A stretch of 64,000 nucleotides of DNA from Hyphomonadaceae bacterium ML37 (GCA_027627685.1 CP091241.1:2109191-2173190); one strand, 5' to 3'; positions 9,685 to 18,484 are shown, counted from the first letter of the stretch. Notes: generated by a model not told the origin, from the letters alone. Program-made: numbers and translations.

Positions 9685-11721
9685 ATGATGAAATGGCTCA
9701 TGGCCGGCGCGGCCAGCCTGGCGCTCTGCGCAGGCAGCGCCGCGTTCGCTGAAGACGCGCCGCGTTTCGGCGATTACGGGTTTGACGAGGCGGGCATGAA
9801 CCGCTCGGTCCACCCGGGCGATGATTTCTTCGCCTACGCCAATGGCGTGTGGGCGGACACCACGGACATCCCGTCCGACCGCGCGCGCTACGGCATGTTC
9901 GATCTGTTGTCTCTGGAAGTCGAGCAGCAGGTGCGCGCCATCATCCTGGACGCCGCCGAGCGCGGCGGACCGGCCGGCTCCAACGAGCAGATGATCTCTG
10001 ACCTGTTCGCCAGCTGGATGGACGCCGGCGCCATCGAGGCCGCCGGCCTGGACCCGGCCCGTCCCTATCTGGACGCCATCGCCGCCATCTCCAGCCACCA
10101 GGACGCCGCCGCGCTGATGGCCCGGCGCAGCTATTCATCGCCCTACGGCGTGGGCATCGGCGCCGACCCGGAAAACCCGGAACGCTATATCATGCGCGCC
10201 GGCCAGTCGGGCCTGGGCCTGCCGACCCGCGACTACTACCTGCTCGACACCGGCCGCTTCCCCGAATACCGCGACGCCTATGTCGCCTATATCGCCCGCA
10301 TGTTCGATCTGGCCGGCCTGCCGGACGGCGAGGCGCGCGCCCGGCAGATCCTGGCGCTGGAGACGGCGCTCGCCGAGGTGCACTGGACCCGCGAGGATTC
10401 GCGCGACGTCACCAAGACCAATAACCGCATGACCACGGCCGAGTTTGTCGCCCTGGCCCCGGCCCTGAACCTGGAGGCCGCCCTCACCGAACGCGGCCTG
10501 CCCGCCGAGGCCGAGATCATCGTCTCCCAGCCCAGCGCCATCACCGGCGCCGGCGAGGTGTTCGCCAGCGCCGACATCGAGACGCTGCGCGCCTGGCTCA
10601 GCTTCCACTTCCTCTCAGACCGCGCCAGCTGGCTGCCGGCGGCGTTCGACGAAGCCAATTTCGACTTCTTCTCGCGCACCCTGTCGGGCACCGAGGAGCA
10701 GCGCACCCGCGAGCTGCGCGGCGTGCAGCTGGTCAATGGCGGGCTCGGTCACCTGGTGGGCCAGGTCTATGTCGACCGCCACTATCCGCCCGAAGCCAGC
10801 CGCCAGATGGACCAGCTCATCGTCAATCTGATCGAGGGCTTCCGTGGCCGCCTGGAGCGTCTGGAATGGATGGATGACGAGACCCGCGCCGAGGCGCTGG
10901 TCAAGCTGGAGGGCTTCGAGCCGCGCATCGGCTATCCCGAAGTGTGGAACGAGTTCGACGGGCTGGAGCTGCGCGCGGACGATTATTTCGGCAACCGCAT
11001 GCGCATGAGCGATTTTGCCTGGGCCGAGCAGCTGCGCCGCTTCCCCGATCCGGTGGACCGGCGCCTGTGGGGATGGCCGCCGCAAATCGTCAACGCCAGC
11101 TATAGCCCGCTGCAGAACCAGATCACCTTCCCGGCGGGCATTCTGCAGGCGCCCTTCTTCGACATGAACGCCGATGCGGCCATGAATTACGGCGCCATTG
11201 GCGCCGTGATCGGCCACGAGATCGGCCACGGCTTTGACGATAACGGCCGCCGCTTCGACGCCGAAGGCCGCATCCGCGACTGGTGGACCGAAGAAACCAA
11301 CGCCAATTTCGTCGAGCGCTCCGACCGGCTGGTGGAGCAGTACAACCAGTTCTGCCCGTTCGAGGACGAGTGCGTGAACGGCCGGGTCGCCCTGGGCGAA
11401 AATATCGGCGATCTGGGCGGCATGCAGATGGCCTATGAGGCCTACCGCAACCATGTGGCCGCCACCTACCCGGGCGGCGAAGCCCCGGTGATCAACGGCA
11501 TGACCGGCGATCAGCGCTTCTTCCTGGCCTGGGCCCAGGTCTGGCGCACCCTGTTCCGCGACGACGCCCTGCGCGCCCAGCTCGCCCGCGGCCCCCACTC
11601 GCCGGGCATGTACCGGGTCAATGGCGTGGTGCGCAATCTCGACGCCTGGTACGAGGCCTTCGGCATCACCGAAGAGCACGCCCTCTACCTGCCGCCCGAA
11701 CAGCGCGTGCGCATCTGGTAG
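9685..11721 (+). CDS. M13-family zinc metallopeptidase (neprilysin/PepO-like)
   Basis: Secreted or periplasmic zinc endopeptidase of 678 residues. The signal peptide is MMKWLMAGAASLALCAGSAAFA, cleaved before EDAPRF. The mature N-terminus SVHPGDDFFAYANGVWADTT is the conserved M13 entry motif. The catalytic HEIGH lies at residues 511-515 (His511, Glu512, His515) and the third zinc ligand is Glu572 in GENIGDLGG, so the site is complete. The reading frame is open from 9577, but the ATG at 9685 has GGGAG 7 bases upstream and begins the signal peptide. A strong terminator follows at 11745. Bacterial M13 enzymes degrade short peptides; the substrate here is unknown. Confidence 0.93.
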   Translation: MMKWLMAGAASLALCAGSAAFAEDAPRFGDYGFDEAGMNRSVHPGDDFFAYANGVWADTTDIPSDRARYGMFDLLSLEVEQQVRAIILDAAERGGPAGSNEQMISDLFASWMDAGAIEAAGLDPARPYLDAIAAISSHQDAAALMARRSYSSPYGVGIGADPENPERYIMRAGQSGLGLPTRDYYLLDTGRFPEYRDAYVAYIARMFDLAGLPDGEARARQILALETALAEVHWTREDSRDVTKTNNRMTTAEFVALAPALNLEAALTERGLPAEAEIIVSQPSAITGAGEVFASADIETLRAWLSFHFLSDRASWLPAAFDEANFDFFSRTLSGTEEQRTRELRGVQLVNGGLGHLVGQVYVDRHYPPEASRQMDQLIVNLIEGFRGRLERLEWMDDETRAEALVKLEGFEPRIGYPEVWNEFDGLELRADDYFGNRMRMSDFAWAEQLRRFPDPVDRRLWGWPPQIVNASYSPLQNQITFPAGILQAPFFDMNADAAMNYGAIGAVIGHEIGHGFDDNGRRFDAEGRIRDWWTEETNANFVERSDRLVEQYNQFCPFEDECVNGRVALGENIGDLGGMQMAYEAYRNHVAATYPGGEAPVINGMTGDQRFFLAWAQVWRTLFRDDALRAQLARGPHSPGMYRVNGVVRNLDAWYEAFGITEEHALYLPPEQRVRIW

Positions 11722-11744
11722 GCGGATGGCTTGAAGTCAGTGAG

Positions 11745-11773
11745 AAGGCCCGGCCCCAGCGCCGGGCCTTTTT
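11745..11773 (+). terminator. Rho-independent terminator after the M13 peptidase
   Basis: A perfect 10-base stem (AAGGCCCGGC with GCCGGGCCTT) and a 6-base loop run directly into a T-rich tail. It starts 24 bases after the peptidase stop codon and should end that transcript. Confidence 0.88.
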
Positions 11774-11800
11774 GCGTTTGGGATCAAAACAACCCATCTT

Positions 11801-11931
11801 GTTTTCCCGGCCGACCCCGGACTTGATCCGGGGGAGAGCCGGGACCCATCCACCATTCCCCTCCACCCCGGAGGCGGCTCCAACCTGTCGGGATGGATCC
11901 CGGATAGCCGCTGCGCGGCTTCCGGGAAAAC
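11801..11931. repeat. Dispersed intergenic inverted-repeat element, copy 1
   Basis: A 131-base non-coding element bounded by a perfect 10-base terminal inverted repeat (GTTTTCCCGG at 11801 and CCGGGAAAAC ending at 11931). Inside is a second inverted pair, CCGGGACCCATCC at 11839-11851 and GGATGGATCCCGG at 11891-11903. The same internal pair recurs at 39981-40103. The form is that of a MITE- or REP-like element; no transposase is associated. Confidence 0.7.
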
Positions 11932-12031
11932 AAGGGGTTAGGAAGACGGTGTAGAGCAACCCCCCATGAAACCGTTACCGGCCTGCCCCCGTTTCTGGCA
12001 TAGTCAGGGCCAACATTGAGGAGACCGTCCC

Positions 12032-12217
12032 ATGACCCATCTCGCCCGCATCACCGCCGCCGCCCTTGTCGCCGCCAGCACGCTGGCCCTGACCGCCTGC
12101 AACACCATCCAGGGCCTCGGCCGCGACGTCACCCGCACCGGCGAAGTCCTCGAAGACGTCACCACCGACGCGTCCGATGTGATTGAAGCGGCGCCGGAGG
12201 TGCAGGCGGCGCCTTGA
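12032..12217 (+). CDS. Entericidin A/B-family small lipoprotein
   Basis: A 61-residue product. It has an N-terminal signal with lipobox LTAC (Cys22), followed by NTIQGLGRDVTRTGEVLEDV, the characteristic entericidin core. The tail is Ala/Asp/Glu-rich. Entericidins are small envelope lipoproteins described in enterobacteria as an antidote/toxin pair linked to stationary-phase lysis; in alphaproteobacteria they are common and mostly uncharacterised. GAGGAG at 12018-12023 stands 8 bases before the ATG. No partner entericidin gene lies next to it. Confidence 0.85.
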   Translation: MTHLARITAAALVAASTLALTACNTIQGLGRDVTRTGEVLEDVTTDASDVIEAAPEVQAAP

Positions 12218-12249
12218 TTGGCTGCCGGCCTTTCCAGATCAAACGCCCC

Positions 12250-12850
12250 GTTCCAGCCTCCTCTCCCCTCTCTCTGAGAGGGGAGAGGGTGGGGTGAGGG
12301 GTGTGCGGACGGTTCATACAGACGCGGCTGCGCAAGGTGACCCGGATAGGTCAACCCCCTCACCTACCCTCTCCCCCACGCGTGGGGGAGAGGAAGCCTC
12401 AACGGCGCGTATTTATCGGTGGGGCCAGGCGCTTGCTTTTCCTGAAAGAAGCGCCCCGTTCCCGCCCCCTCTCCCCCATTTATGGGGGCTGAGCCCTCAG
12501 AGATTGATCAAGTGGATCAATCGAAAGGGCGAAGGTTAAAGGTGAGGGGGTTGCAGACGGTCCAGCCCAACGCGGCCAGCGCAAGTTGAGCCGGAGAGGC
12601 CGCCCCCTCACCCTACCCTCTCCCCCACGCGTGGGGGAGAGGAGGCCTCTACGATGCATGTTTATCGACGGGGCCAGGCGCTTGCTTTTCCTTAAAGAAA
12701 CGCCCCGTTCAAGCCCCCTCTCCCCTCCTTGAGGGGAGAGGTAAGGTGAGGGGTGTGCGGCGGTGCAGCTAGGCGCGGCGACGATCAGTGAACCGGAGAA
12801 GTCCGGCCCCCCCTCACCCTACCCTCTCCCCCATGGTCATGGGGAAGAGG
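12250..12850. repeat. Array of GC-rich palindromic repeat units, left part
   Basis: This 600-base non-coding stretch is built from about three and a half degenerate copies of a 200-250-base unit. Each unit has a CCCCTCACC-CTACCCTC motif leading into a 26-base perfect palindrome (CCTCTCCCCCACG with its complement; exact copies at 12368-12393 and 12617-12642, a degenerate copy near 12815-12850). A conserved spacer containing GGGGCCAGGCGCTTGC follows. A second hairpin of CCCTCTCCCC/GGGGAGAGG type ends in GGTGAGGGGTGTGCGG. A further copy follows the DUF559 gene at 13284. Unlike a CRISPR array, the units are long, degenerate and contain no short unique spacers. Confidence 0.85.
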
Positions 12851-12899
12851 GAACCTCAATCTACTTTCGCCTTACAGGCGAATGCGCCATGCTTGTTTC

Positions 12900-13277
12900 A
12901 TGGCCCGCCCCAAACCCATCGCCCATGCGCGCCGGTTAAGACGCGATCAGACCCGCTTCGAGCGGCGGCTCTGGTCTCTCCTTAGACAGCGGCCCGAGGG
13001 GCTGAAATTCCGCCGCCAGCATCCGGCCTGCGGCTTCATCGCCGACTTCGCGTGCGTGGAAGCCCGCCTGATCATCGAGCTGGACGGCAGCCAGCACGCC
13101 GATCAGCTGGCCGCAGACGCCCGGCGCACCGCCATCCTGGAGGCGGCTGGCTGGCAGGTGATGCGCTTCTGGAACCTGGCGCTGGACGAAGCGCCGCTCA
13201 TGGCCGCCGACCACATCATTGAAACGGCGCGGATGCGCATCCGGGCGTTTCACTGGGGGCGGCAGAGCCCGGACTGA
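12900..13277 (+). CDS. DUF559 endonuclease-like protein
   Basis: A 125-residue product of the DUF559 family, a small domain related to the Vsr/PD-(D/E)XK nuclease fold. Visible family features are RRDQTRFERRLWSLLRQR near the N-terminus and FRRQHPACGFIADFACVEAR, whose Asp fits the metal site. LIIELDGSQHADQ (Glu/Asp) and AGWQVMRFWN follow. Neither possible start has a clear ribosome-binding site; the in-frame ATG at 12882 would add six residues. The gene lies inside the palindrome array, with repeat modules directly before and after it. Family members are small DNA-nuclease-like proteins without an agreed function. Confidence 0.85.
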   Translation: MARPKPIAHARRLRRDQTRFERRLWSLLRQRPEGLKFRRQHPACGFIADFACVEARLIIELDGSQHADQLAADARRTAILEAAGWQVMRFWNLALDEAPLMAADHIIETARMRIRAFHWGRQSPD

Positions 13278-13283
13278 CCCGAG

Positions 13284-13487
13284 CCCCCTCACCCTACCCT
13301 CTCCCCCACGCGTGGGGGAGAGGAGGCTTCAGGCGCCGCGCTCTTGGCGGCGGGGCCAGGCGCTTGCATTTCCGGAACAAACTCAAGCGTCAAAGCCCCC
13401 TCTCCCCTCCCCGAGGGGAGAGGTAAGGTGAGGGGTGTGCGGCGGCCCAGCCAGACGCGGCTGCGCAAGGTGGGGCGGAGACCCCCC
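13284..13487. repeat. Palindromic repeat unit, right copy
   Basis: One full repeat unit of the kind at 12250-12850. It comprises the 26-base perfect palindrome at 13308-13333, the GGGGCCAGGCGCTTGC spacer, the CCCTCTCCCC/GAGGGGAGAGG hairpin and the GACGCGGCTGCGCAAGG tail. A truncated new unit (CCCCCTCACCCT) then supplies the stop codon of the methyltransferase gene on the other strand. Confidence 0.85.
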
Positions 13488-16400
13488 TCACCCTGCGCTG
13501 AACCAGCGGCCGTCCTCGGTGGCTTCGGTCTGGCCGATGGCGGCGAGGATGGAGAGCATGGCGTCTACCCGGGTGATCTTGGCCCTGGTGTTCTTGCCGG
13601 CGAAGCGGCTGGCGATATCGCGCGATGACAGGGGGGTGGCGGCGCCGGCGACCAGCGCGCGCACCGCGCGGGCAAGCTCGCCCTGATCGTCGGGCAGGCG
13701 CGGGCCGGAGGCGTCCGGCGCCGCGGCGCCCACATCCATCTCGCCCTGCGCGTCGGCCACGCGGGCGGCGCGGCCATCGGGGTTCTGGAAATCGGGGCGC
13801 AGCCAGCGGATCACCCCGCGCGCCTCTTCGGCTGCGCGCTCATGGTTCAGCGCCACCAGACGGGTCAGGATCTCTTCCTCGTCCAGATCGGCGGGCCAGC
13901 CATAGGCGTCCGCCACCGCCGCATCGATCTGGTCGTGAATGTCCTTGAGCACCCCGACCAGCCCCGCCTCATAAATCTCGCGCTCGGCGTCGGTCAGGGG
14001 CGGCTCGCCTGCCTTCCCTGACTCCAGCGCGCGCACGCGTTCGAGCACGTTGTAGAGCTTCGTCATGGTCAGGAAGTCGTGCTTCTCCAGCCGCTCCTTG
14101 CGGAAGGCATCCAGCCGCTCTCCCAGCGCATCGAGACGGGCTTTCAGCTCCGGCTTTCCGGTGAGGTCGGGGAAGGGGAAGGGATCGAAGCAGGTGCTGT
14201 GGGTGTAAACGGGATCGTTGCCGACGCCTTGCCAGTTTCCGCGCGCGAGTGAAAATACAACATGGATATTTGAACTTAAAATTGACAATGCCGATGCATC
14301 ACTGACTGCAATAGAGCGAATTTTTTGATCAACCTTAGAATCATTATCAAGAAAAATGAAATATCTGTGCTTTGCAGTTTCTGGCGTTGAAATATATCTG
14401 CTTAAACCACTCAACGCCATACGCATTTTTGTGCCGGGGCGCCCAAACAACCACCAATTATCGCGGCGTTCTTTCATTTTATTTTGGTCGCGCTCTGGCT
14501 TTACATTATCTCTTAGATGCTGAACGAGACCCGGTGCAATATCAACTGCCTGAGATAAACTTAGACCATGCAAATCAATTACAAAAATACCTCTCGATCT
14601 CTGAGCCAAATCTCTCCCATTCAGATATGGGAATATAAAATGCTCTGAATTGGGGTCAGATTTTTTGAATCGGATAGCCTGCTCTGAGCTTATGAAGAAG
14701 CCAGTTCCATAGGGCATAAACCCTTTGTGCCCTAGATTTTCATTTGATTTTAAATTGACGACGCTCGAAACAAGGGCTCCGATTTTTAGCGTCGGCCTGA
14801 TCAGCCCCGTCCGCGCCCGCAACTCCACCTGCGGCGCATCGGTGTTCAGGCCCGCCTCATGCACCACCTCCGCCAGCACGCCCTCGCGTTCTTCGCCCGG
14901 CGCCACCACCGTCATGGCGATGCGCACGGCGGCCTTGTCGGCGCTTTTCATCCAGGGATGGTCGGGGATGGCGTAGAGGATGGAGAGCGGCGGCTTGCCC
15001 GACAGGGCGGCCTCCACCACGCGCCGGTTGAAGGTCTGGCGCAGGGAATTGGTGGTGATGAAGCCGAACCGGCGCGGCGTTTTCGCTTTCGCTTTGGCCG
15101 CTTTCGCCGTCAGATCGGCGGCCTTGCCCCACCAGTACATCACGAAATCGGCCGAGCGCGGCATGGCCGGATAGGCGCTCCACAGCGCCTCGGTATAGCC
15201 ATCGCCCAGTGATGCGCGCAAATCCTTGCCGCCAATAAAGGGCGGGTTGCCGATGATAAACTCGGCCTTCGGCCAGCTCGTGGCTTTGGCCTTGGGGTAA
15301 TCCATGATCTCCACGCGCGCGGCCTCGTCGGGCACGCGCTCGCCGGTGACCGGGTGATCCTTGTAGCTGACCCCGTCCCAGCGCGTGACGGGCTTGCCGT
15401 CATCGCCGGTGCGCAGCACCGGATCGCCATGGTCCATGAGCGCGTCGCGGCATTCGATATTGTGAAAATCGCGCAGGACCGGATCATAGATGAAATCGAT
15501 GCCGCCCGATCTGACCTGCCACTGGATATAGCCGATCCACAAGACCAGCTCGGCGATGGCCGCGGCGCGCGGATTGATCTCCAGCCCCAGAAACTGGTGG
15601 GGATCAATGGAATGATCGCGGTATTCGGCGCGGGCGCGCCCGCCCAGCTCCACGATCATGTCGACCACTTCGCCTTCCAGGCGCTTCATGCGCTCCATGG
15701 CGACATAGAGGAAATTGCCCGTGCCGCAGGCCGGGTCCAGCACGCGCACTTCGCACAGGGCGCCATGGAAAGCGCGCAGGCGCTCCAGCGCTTTGTCCTT
15801 GCGGTCCGCATCCAGCAGGGCCTGCACCTCGGCGCGGGCCGCCATCCAGTCCTCGCGCAGCGGCTCCATCAGGGTGGGGGTGATCAGCCGGTCCACATAG
15901 GTGCGCGGGGTATAGTGCGCGCCCAGCCGGTGGCGTTCGCGCTTGTCCAGCGCCTGTTCCAGCAGCGTGCCGAAGATGGCCGGCTCCACCTGGGTCCAGT
16001 CCTGTCTGGCCGCGATATACAGCTCTGACAGCATCTCGGCGGTCAGCGGCAGGGCGCGCGCATCCTTGAACAATCCGCCATTGAAGCGGCGCACCGGCTC
16101 GCGCAGCCAGCCCGACAGGGCGGCGCCGGTATTCATCTCCTTCCACAGCGCTTCCAGCGCGATATGCGCCTTGGACGGATCGGCCTTCAGATCAGACAGC
16201 AGACGGGTGAAGGACGCCTTGGGCAGCAGCGCCACATCCTCGGCAAACATGGTGAACAGGCAGCGCATCAGGAACAGGGCGACCTGCTCGGCCTCGTGCT
16301 TTTTCTCCAGCTCGCGCGCGACGATGGCCAGGCGCGCGGCGATGTCCTTGGTGACCTCGGCGGTCTTGCGGGCCGGATCTATGGCGTGGGGATCGGTCCA

Positions 16401-17045
16401 GACCGCGCGCAGGCGGGCGCAGGTTTCGGGCTTGCGCAGATCGTCCAGCAGGATGCGGAAGCCGCGCCGGTCGGGGAATTGCTCATACGCCTTTCCCTGC
16501 CCGGAGAAGTCGGCATAGAGCTCGAAGCAATAGCCGATATCGGCCACGATCAGGAAAGGCGGCCAGCCATGCTCGCGCGGCAAATCCTTGGCGTAGCGTT
16601 CGGCCTGTCCGCGGGCGCGCTGCATGGCCGTGATCCAGCCATCGGTGCCGCGCCGGGCGGTGCCCGCGCGCGCCTTGCCGGCTTCGGCGCCGAACATGTC
16701 CACCTGGGCCGCGCTGGCCGTGCGGTTGCCTGCGCCCGATGAGCCCTGCTTGGCCTCCAGTACGAAGCAGCCGCGCTTGTACAGATCGATCCGGCGGCTC
16801 GACTGGCTGCCATCGTCATGCAGGCGGGTGACCTGACGCTCGAAGACATAGTCGTTGAGCGCGGTTTCCTCGCGCGAGGGATCGGGACGGGGCACGCCGA
16901 TCAGGTCGCAAAACTCGTTGAGGAAGGTCTGCGTATTGGCCAGCTCCCCGCCGCCGGACTCCTTCCAGCGCGCAATGAACGCCTCCACCGCTGCGGCAGG
17001 CGGCGCATCGTCAGCAGGCGGGGCATTGTCAGGCGGTGTCGTCAT
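13488..17045 (-). CDS. MmeI-like fused nuclease/adenine DNA methyltransferase
   Basis: A single-chain restriction-modification type enzyme of 1185 residues. The N-terminus carries a PD-(D/E)XK nuclease motif with the MmeI spacing D87-X9-E97-A-K99 (RIDLYKRGCFVLEAKQG). A helical connector follows. The N6-adenine methyltransferase core has motif I DPACGTGNF at 437-445 and motif IV NPPF at 600-603. A target-recognition region at about 755-935 follows, and a C-terminal helical domain ends in a winged-helix-like stretch (PLSSRDIASRFAGKNTRAK). The recognition region is encoded by DNA of about 41% GC against 60-68% in the flanks, suggesting an exchanged specificity module. MmeI itself is shorter (919 residues). 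The TGA stop lies in the neighbouring repeat. No separate restriction subunit is nearby. Confidence 0.85.
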   Translation of the reverse strand: MTTPPDNAPPADDAPPAAAVEAFIARWKESGGGELANTQTFLNEFCDLIGVPRPDPSREETALNDYVFERQVTRLHDDGSQSSRRIDLYKRGCFVLEAKQGSSGAGNRTASAAQVDMFGAEAGKARAGTARRGTDGWITAMQRARGQAERYAKDLPREHGWPPFLIVADIGYCFELYADFSGQGKAYEQFPDRRGFRILLDDLRKPETCARLRAVWTDPHAIDPARKTAEVTKDIAARLAIVARELEKKHEAEQVALFLMRCLFTMFAEDVALLPKASFTRLLSDLKADPSKAHIALEALWKEMNTGAALSGWLREPVRRFNGGLFKDARALPLTAEMLSELYIAARQDWTQVEPAIFGTLLEQALDKRERHRLGAHYTPRTYVDRLITPTLMEPLREDWMAARAEVQALLDADRKDKALERLRAFHGALCEVRVLDPACGTGNFLYVAMERMKRLEGEVVDMIVELGGRARAEYRDHSIDPHQFLGLEINPRAAAIAELVLWIGYIQWQVRSGGIDFIYDPVLRDFHNIECRDALMDHGDPVLRTGDDGKPVTRWDGVSYKDHPVTGERVPDEAARVEIMDYPKAKATSWPKAEFIIGNPPFIGGKDLRASLGDGYTEALWSAYPAMPRSADFVMYWWGKAADLTAKAAKAKAKTPRRFGFITTNSLRQTFNRRVVEAALSGKPPLSILYAIPDHPWMKSADKAAVRIAMTVVAPGEEREGVLAEVVHEAGLNTDAPQVELRARTGLIRPTLKIGALVSSVVNLKSNENLGHKGFMPYGTGFFISSEQAIRFKKSDPNSEHFIFPYLNGRDLAQRSRGIFVIDLHGLSLSQAVDIAPGLVQHLRDNVKPERDQNKMKERRDNWWLFGRPGTKMRMALSGLSRYISTPETAKHRYFIFLDNDSKVDQKIRSIAVSDASALSILSSNIHVVFSLARGNWQGVGNDPVYTHSTCFDPFPFPDLTGKPELKARLDALGERLDAFRKERLEKHDFLTMTKLYNVLERVRALESGKAGEPPLTDAEREIYEAGLVGVLKDIHDQIDAAVADAYGWPADLDEEEILTRLVALNHERAAEEARGVIRWLRPDFQNPDGRAARVADAQGEMDVGAAAPDASGPRLPDDQGELARAVRALVAGAATPLSSRDIASRFAGKNTRAKITRVDAMLSILAAIGQTEATEDGRWFSAG

Positions 17046-17304
17046 GGATTCGGGCTCGGGCTTCAGGCTCAGGCTGCATCGGGCGCACGCAAGGACGCTA
17101 GCCCGCTTCCGTGCACGCTGGAAAGCGGTTTAACCCCTTATCCACCCCCGCCCCGCGCCGGTATAGGCTGCGCGTCATGACTCATGGAGCTCCCACCCCG
17201 TTGGCGCCGGGCGCAACACGGCCTCTGCAAGGCCTGGCGCACCAGCGGGAGGGTGGTGATAACAGTAATAAGAACCGCCCCCGCCCCCGACTCTCACCAA
17301 ACTC

Positions 17305-17985
17305 TCACCCGCTCTCACCCGCATCCGCGATCTCCACCTTGTCCGTGAGGCCCGCATCATTCTCCCGCGCCGCATTGACCCGGCGGCTGACCGGGCGGGC
17401 GTGCAGGGATGCGTCGGCCAGGGGCTCGAAAAAGGGCTCGGGGGGCGTGTCCGGGTCCAGCCAGGCGCTGAACGCGCCGCGCTCCAGAATCACCGGCACA
17501 CGGTCATGGAGCCAGGCGGTGTCCGGCCCCGCCGCGCGCGTCAGGATGGCGAAGCTGTCGATGCGGTCCGCGCCCTCGCCCCAGCGCTCCCAAAGGCCGG
17601 CGAACACCATCGGCGCGTCGTCGGTGCGGGTGATGTACCAGGGCTGTTTGCCGTCGGGGCCGGACTGCCATTCAAAGAACCCGTCGGCCGGAACCAGCGC
17701 CCGGCGGCGCTTCAGGGCCGTGCGGAAGGTGGGCTTTTCGGCCGCCGTTTCACTGCGCGCATTGATCAGGGGCTTGGCGCCTTTCGGCCCGGTCTTCGAC
17801 CAGTGCGGCACCAGCCCCCAGCGGATCGCCGACAGGCGCGCGGCCCCGTCCGCGCCCCGGCGCACCACGGGAAGCGCCTGTGTCGGCGCGGCGTTCCAGT
17901 TGGGCTCCAGATTGGGCCGGTCTTCGGTTTCGAACAGCTCGCCCATCTGGTCGAGCGTCAGGCTTATGACATATCGTCCGCACAT
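17305..17985 (-). CDS. SRAP-domain protein (YedK/HMCES family)
   Basis: Abasic-site sensor that crosslinks to AP sites in single-stranded DNA through its N-terminal cysteine. The 226-residue product begins MCGRY, placing the catalytic Cys at position 2. It also has NWNAAPTQALPVVRR, the INARSETAAEKPTFR motif and PADGFFEWQ, all hallmarks of the family. The Cys must be exposed after Met removal, which fixes the ATG at 17985 even though the frame stays open upstream. It is divergent from the Nudix gene at 18028, 42 bases away. Confidence 0.93.
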   Translation of the reverse strand: MCGRYVISLTLDQMGELFETEDRPNLEPNWNAAPTQALPVVRRGADGAARLSAIRWGLVPHWSKTGPKGAKPLINARSETAAEKPTFRTALKRRRALVPADGFFEWQSGPDGKQPWYITRTDDAPMVFAGLWERWGEGADRIDSFAILTRAAGPDTAWLHDRVPVILERGAFSAWLDPDTPPEPFFEPLADASLHARPVSRRVNAARENDAGLTDKVEIADAGESG

Positions 17986-18027
17986 GACCGCCTCGTCCCT
18001 TCCCCGCCCACTCAAGGGTGCCCACCC

Positions 18028-18441
18028 GTGAGCGTCAAGCCGCGCCCTGTCGTCAGCGTCGGCGCCGTGGTGTGGCGCGGCGATGACGTGCTGCTGATCC
18101 GGCGCGCCCGCGCGCCGTTCCAGGGCCAGTGGTCCATCCCCGGCGGCAAGGTGGAGTTTGGCGAAACGCTCGAAGACGCGCTGGTGCGCGAAGTGCGCGA
18201 GGAGACCGGGGTGGAGATTGCGCTGACCGGCCTCATCGGCGTCTACCAGTCCATCGAGGCCGAGCGCCATTTCGTCATGATCGACTGGTGCGCGCACTGG
18301 ATCAGCGGCGAGCCGCGCGCCGATGACGACGCGCTGGAGGCGTGTTTCGTCCCACTGGACGAAGCGCTGGCGCGTATCGGCTGGGACACGACCCGCACCG
18401 CCGTCAGCGACGCCGCGCGGCTGCGCACGCCACCCGGCTGA
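18028..18441 (+). CDS. Nudix hydrolase
   Basis: A 137-residue single-domain Nudix protein. The complete Nudix box GX5EX7REVXEEXG is visible as GGKVEFGETLEDALVREVREETG. The preceding SVGAVVWRGDDVLLIRRARAPFQG is typical of ADP-ribose or NADH pyrophosphatase-like members, but substrate cannot be assigned. It probably starts at the GTG at 18028, with AAGGG about 9 bases upstream; no in-frame ATG exists nearby. It points toward the M28 peptidase gene, which ends 43 bases downstream on the other strand. Confidence 0.9.
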   Translation: MSVKPRPVVSVGAVVWRGDDVLLIRRARAPFQGQWSIPGGKVEFGETLEDALVREVREETGVEIALTGLIGVYQSIEAERHFVMIDWCAHWISGEPRADDDALEACFVPLDEALARIGWDTTRTAVSDAARLRTPPG

Positions 18442-18484
18442 CCCCGCCTGAGCAATCTCAGGACGGAGCCATTTGGGACCAGAG

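Noticed and set aside
7212-9701. 829-residue open frame on the minus strand across the RND permease gene
   Set aside because: Fully antisense to a clear RND permease. Its translation is His/Gln/Asp-rich low complexity, typical of the mirror frame in GC-rich DNA.
12250-13487. CRISPR array
   Set aside because: Units are 200-250 bases, degenerate and palindromic, without uniform short repeats, unique spacers or cas genes.
14372-14638. 88-residue plus-strand frame in the AT-rich part of the methyltransferase gene
   Set aside because: The minus-strand frame continues uninterrupted through it. It looks coding only because the segment is AT-rich.
13488-17045. BREX PglX or type I HsdM identity for the large methyltransferase
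   Set aside because: No BREX or hsdS/hsdR genes nearby, and the N-terminal D-X9-EXK nuclease motif fits an MmeI-like fused enzyme better.
17046-17304. Intergenic stretch with three near-copies of CTCTCACC
   Set aside because: Three short copies over about 40 bases (17290-17330), too short and degenerate to call. No gene, RNA or clear promoter seen in the 259 bases.
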